From contig PAGS01000005.1 in assembly GCA_002705465.1 (NCBI GenBank), positions 1-8,789 of the forward strand: 8,789 bases of DNA, read 5' to 3'. Under the pieces are notes generated by a model. It was not told the origin of the DNA. It saw nothing but the letters and a program-made list of their open reading frames with translations, and did no database searches. Below, in pieces: positions 7,403 to 8,789 of this stretch (positions are counted from its first letter, which is position 1; the number at the start of each line of letters is the position of its first letter). Position numbers and translations under genes: made by a program. The stretch is from Halieaceae bacterium. Lineage in GTDB: Bacteria > Pseudomonadota > Gammaproteobacteria > Pseudomonadales > Halieaceae.

Positions 7403-8494
7403 GTGGCTCGTCGCAAGCGACAATCCTCCACCTTCAACCTCAGTTTTCTCGACATCATGTCCTGCGGCTTCGGCGCCGTTGTGCTGGTTTTCCTCATCAT
7501 CGATCACTCCATGGAGGTCGAGATCCGCACCGTCAATGCCGAGGTACTCTCGGAGGTCGCCCTGCTTGAGGAGGACATTGTCGACGGCGAGGCCGGCCTG
7601 GTGCGCCTACGCAATGCGCTGACCGAGGCGGATCTGGAAATCGTCGAGGCCGATGGCCGGGCAAGACGCCTCACCGATGAGCTCGACGAATACGAGGCAC
7701 TCATAGCCTCTATTGAGGAATCTGACGTCAGCGACAGCGATGCGATTGCCAAACTTCAGGCGGAGATCAATCAGCTTGAGGAAGAGATTCGCTTGCTGGA
7801 GGAAGCCGCAGAGGCGGAGGCAGGCAGGAGCGCTCGAGAGTTTGTGGGAGAAGGTAATCGCCAGTACCTCACCGGGCTTAACCTGGGCGGACAGCGGATC
7901 GCCATCATGGTGGACGCCTCCGCCAGTATGCTCTCCAACCAACTGGTCAACGTGATTCGTCTTCGCAATATGGATCCAGCATTGCAAAAGCAGGCTGGCA
8001 AATGGACGAGGACACTCGATACAGTGGATTGGCTCACTGCGCAATTACCGGTGAACGCCCAATTTCAGGTGATCACCTTCAATACCGATGCGCGCCCCGT
8101 GTTGCCGGGCACGGAGACACAGTGGCTAGAGGTTGCTGACACGCCCAAACTCGAGTCAATTAGTGCGGCGCTGAGAGAGCAAGTGCCCGCAGGCGGCACC
8201 AGCTTGCATAATGCCTTCACCGCACTCTCCAGCTTGCCCAACCCGCCAGATAATATTTTTCTACTGACCGATGGTCTGCCGACTCAGGGAGAGACGCCGC
8301 CCCGGGGTAGCAAAGTGTCTGGCAACGCGCGTTTAAAGCACTTCCGCGACGCGATCCGTCGCTTACCGTCAGGGGTCCCGGTGAACACCATTCTTTTCCC
8401 GATGGAGGGTGACCCGATGGCAGCTTCGGAATACTGGCAGCTCGCCCGCGCGTCAAACGGCAGCTTCATGTCACCCTCAACGGACTGGCCCTGA
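7403..8494 (+). CDS. Membrane-anchored coiled-coil VWA-domain protein with ExbD/TolR-like N-terminal helix
   Basis: A 363-residue protein from GTG 7403. A basic start (R-R-K-R) gives an N-in orientation. The motif F-N-L-S-F-L-D-I-M-S-C-G-F-G-A (11-25) leads into a single transmembrane helix (about 15-33). Asp17 at the start of the helix occupies a place like the proton-binding Asp in ExbD (N-V-T-P-F-I-D-V-M). A long acidic coiled coil follows (about 38-105 and 112-142). A VWA domain covers about 163-358 with a complete metal-ion adhesion site: D-A-S-A-S (171-175), Thr266 in G-G-T-S-L, and Asp290 in L-L-T-D-G-L-P. So it should bind a divalent metal and a protein ligand in the periplasm. The protein ends soon after the VWA domain. 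It is probably the partner of the TolQ/ExbB-like subunit encoded from 5355. The anchor motif is known from membrane VWA proteins of several bacteria; its role is not established to my knowledge. Confidence 0.9.
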   Translation: MARRKRQSSTFNLSFLDIMSCGFGAVVLVFLIIDHSMEVEIRTVNAEVLSEVALLEEDIVDGEAGLVRLRNALTEADLEIVEADGRARRLTDELDEYEALIASIEESDVSDSDAIAKLQAEINQLEEEIRLLEEAAEAEAGRSAREFVGEGNRQYLTGLNLGGQRIAIMVDASASMLSNQLVNVIRLRNMDPALQKQAGKWTRTLDTVDWLTAQLPVNAQFQVITFNTDARPVLPGTETQWLEVADTPKLESISAALREQVPAGGTSLHNAFTALSSLPNPPDNIFLLTDGLPTQGETPPRGSKVSGNARLKHFRDAIRRLPSGVPVNTILFPMEGDPMAASEYWQLARASNGSFMSPSTDWP

Positions 8495-8503
8495 GAGACC
8501 AAA

Positions 8504-8789
8504 ATGCCTGCCCGACGCGCGCCTGCTGAATTTTCGCTGTCTTTCCTCGATGTCATTTGTTGCGGCTTCGGCGCCGTGATATTGCTGCTGATGATTACCA
8601 AGACCGTCCAACCACAGGTCATCGAGCAAGCCATGGTGGATGCCGAATCGTTGGTGACCGAACTGACTGAGCAGCTTTTTGAGATTCGGGGTGAGACCTC
8701 GGTGCTGAACCGGGATCTCAACGTGAAGCGCGAGCAGATTTCAGAGTACGAGCAGCAAATCGCGATCCTGCAGGGGACGCTGGCGCGCA
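8504..8789 (+). CDS. Second membrane-anchored coiled-coil protein with the same S-F-L-D/C-G-F-G-A anchor (3' truncated)
   Basis: An open frame from ATG 8504 runs off the window after 95 codons. A weak GAGAG at 8493-8497 overlaps the previous stop and lies 6 bases before the ATG. Its N-terminus repeats the plan of the preceding protein: a basic start (P-A-R-R), then F-S-L-S-F-L-D-V-I-C-C-G-F-G-A (10-24) continuing into a transmembrane helix (to about 33), then a heptad-like charged region (about 45-95, including L-V-T-E-L-T-E-Q-L and Y-E-Q-Q-I-A-I-L). The anchor Asp16 is conserved. The part that would show a VWA or other C-terminal domain lies outside the window, so a VWA domain is only a guess from the paralogue. 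It may form a heterodimer with the first anchored protein, as a channel of this type needs two such helices. Confidence 0.85.
   Translation, partial: MPARRAPAEFSLSFLDVICCGFGAVILLLMITKTVQPQVIEQAMVDAESLVTELTEQLFEIRGETSVLNRDLNVKREQISEYEQQIAILQGTLAR

Noticed and set aside
6977..7507. Antisense frame of 176 codons across the junction of the Hsp70-like and VWA genes
   Set aside because: The translation is rich in His, Arg, Gly and Asp without hydrophobic periodicity and opposes two well-supported genes.
5355..8494. Zorya-type defence system or flagellar stator
   Set aside because: The channel gene lacks a MotB/ZorB partner with an OmpA peptidoglycan-binding domain, and no helicase or nuclease gene is present.

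Overview
The window is a dense, single-strand, high-GC block of bacterial protein-coding DNA with almost no intergenic space. All nine genes seen (two cut by the window edges) lie on the + strand, and their junctions are 4-base overlaps (ATGA, GTGA), an 11-base overlap or gaps of 3 to 18 bases. This looks like one long polycistronic unit. The lipobox, Sec-type signal peptide, Shine-Dalgarno sequences and protein families suggest a Gram-negative bacterium, probably a gammaproteobacterium of marine type. That placement is inference, and no rRNA or other marker is present.

Layout: (1) 1-180, C-terminal end of an unidentified protein. (2) 177-1397, a probable outer-membrane lipoprotein of unknown function. 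(3) 1394-2941, a single-pass membrane protein with TPR-like repeats and a PEGA-like C-terminal domain. (4) 2951-5062, a single-pass membrane protein with about five PEGA-type repeats followed by a formylglycine-generating-enzyme (FGE/SUMF1) fold domain that lacks the catalytic cysteine pair. (5) 5052-5336, a small exported, low-complexity acidic protein. (6) 5355-6161, a MotA/TolQ/ExbB-family proton-channel subunit. (7) 6158-7399, a protein resembling a degenerate Hsp70/actin-type (ASKHA) fold with an FHA-like C-terminal tail. (8) 7403-8494, a membrane-anchored coiled-coil VWA protein with an intact MIDAS. (9) 8504 to the window end, the N-terminus of a second anchored coiled-coil protein with the same unusual membrane-anchor signature.

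Working model (inference): the operon encodes an uncharacterised cell-envelope machine. The TolQ/ExbB-like protein would supply the channel. The two anchored proteins carry a transmembrane segment starting with S-F-L-D-x-x-x-C-G-F-G-A, whose Asp sits where ExbD and TolR have their proton-carrying Asp, so they would be the channel partners. They would pass force through coiled coils to periplasmic VWA domains. The VWA domains, the PEGA/TPR/FGE-like proteins, the small secreted protein and the lipoprotein would form the periplasmic and outer-membrane parts. The Hsp70-like/FHA-like protein would be a cytoplasmic accessory. The component families are known; the function of this combination is not evident from the sequence.

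No tRNA, rRNA, CRISPR array, insertion sequence, clear promoter or strong terminator was seen. No stretch over about 20 bases lacks a gene.
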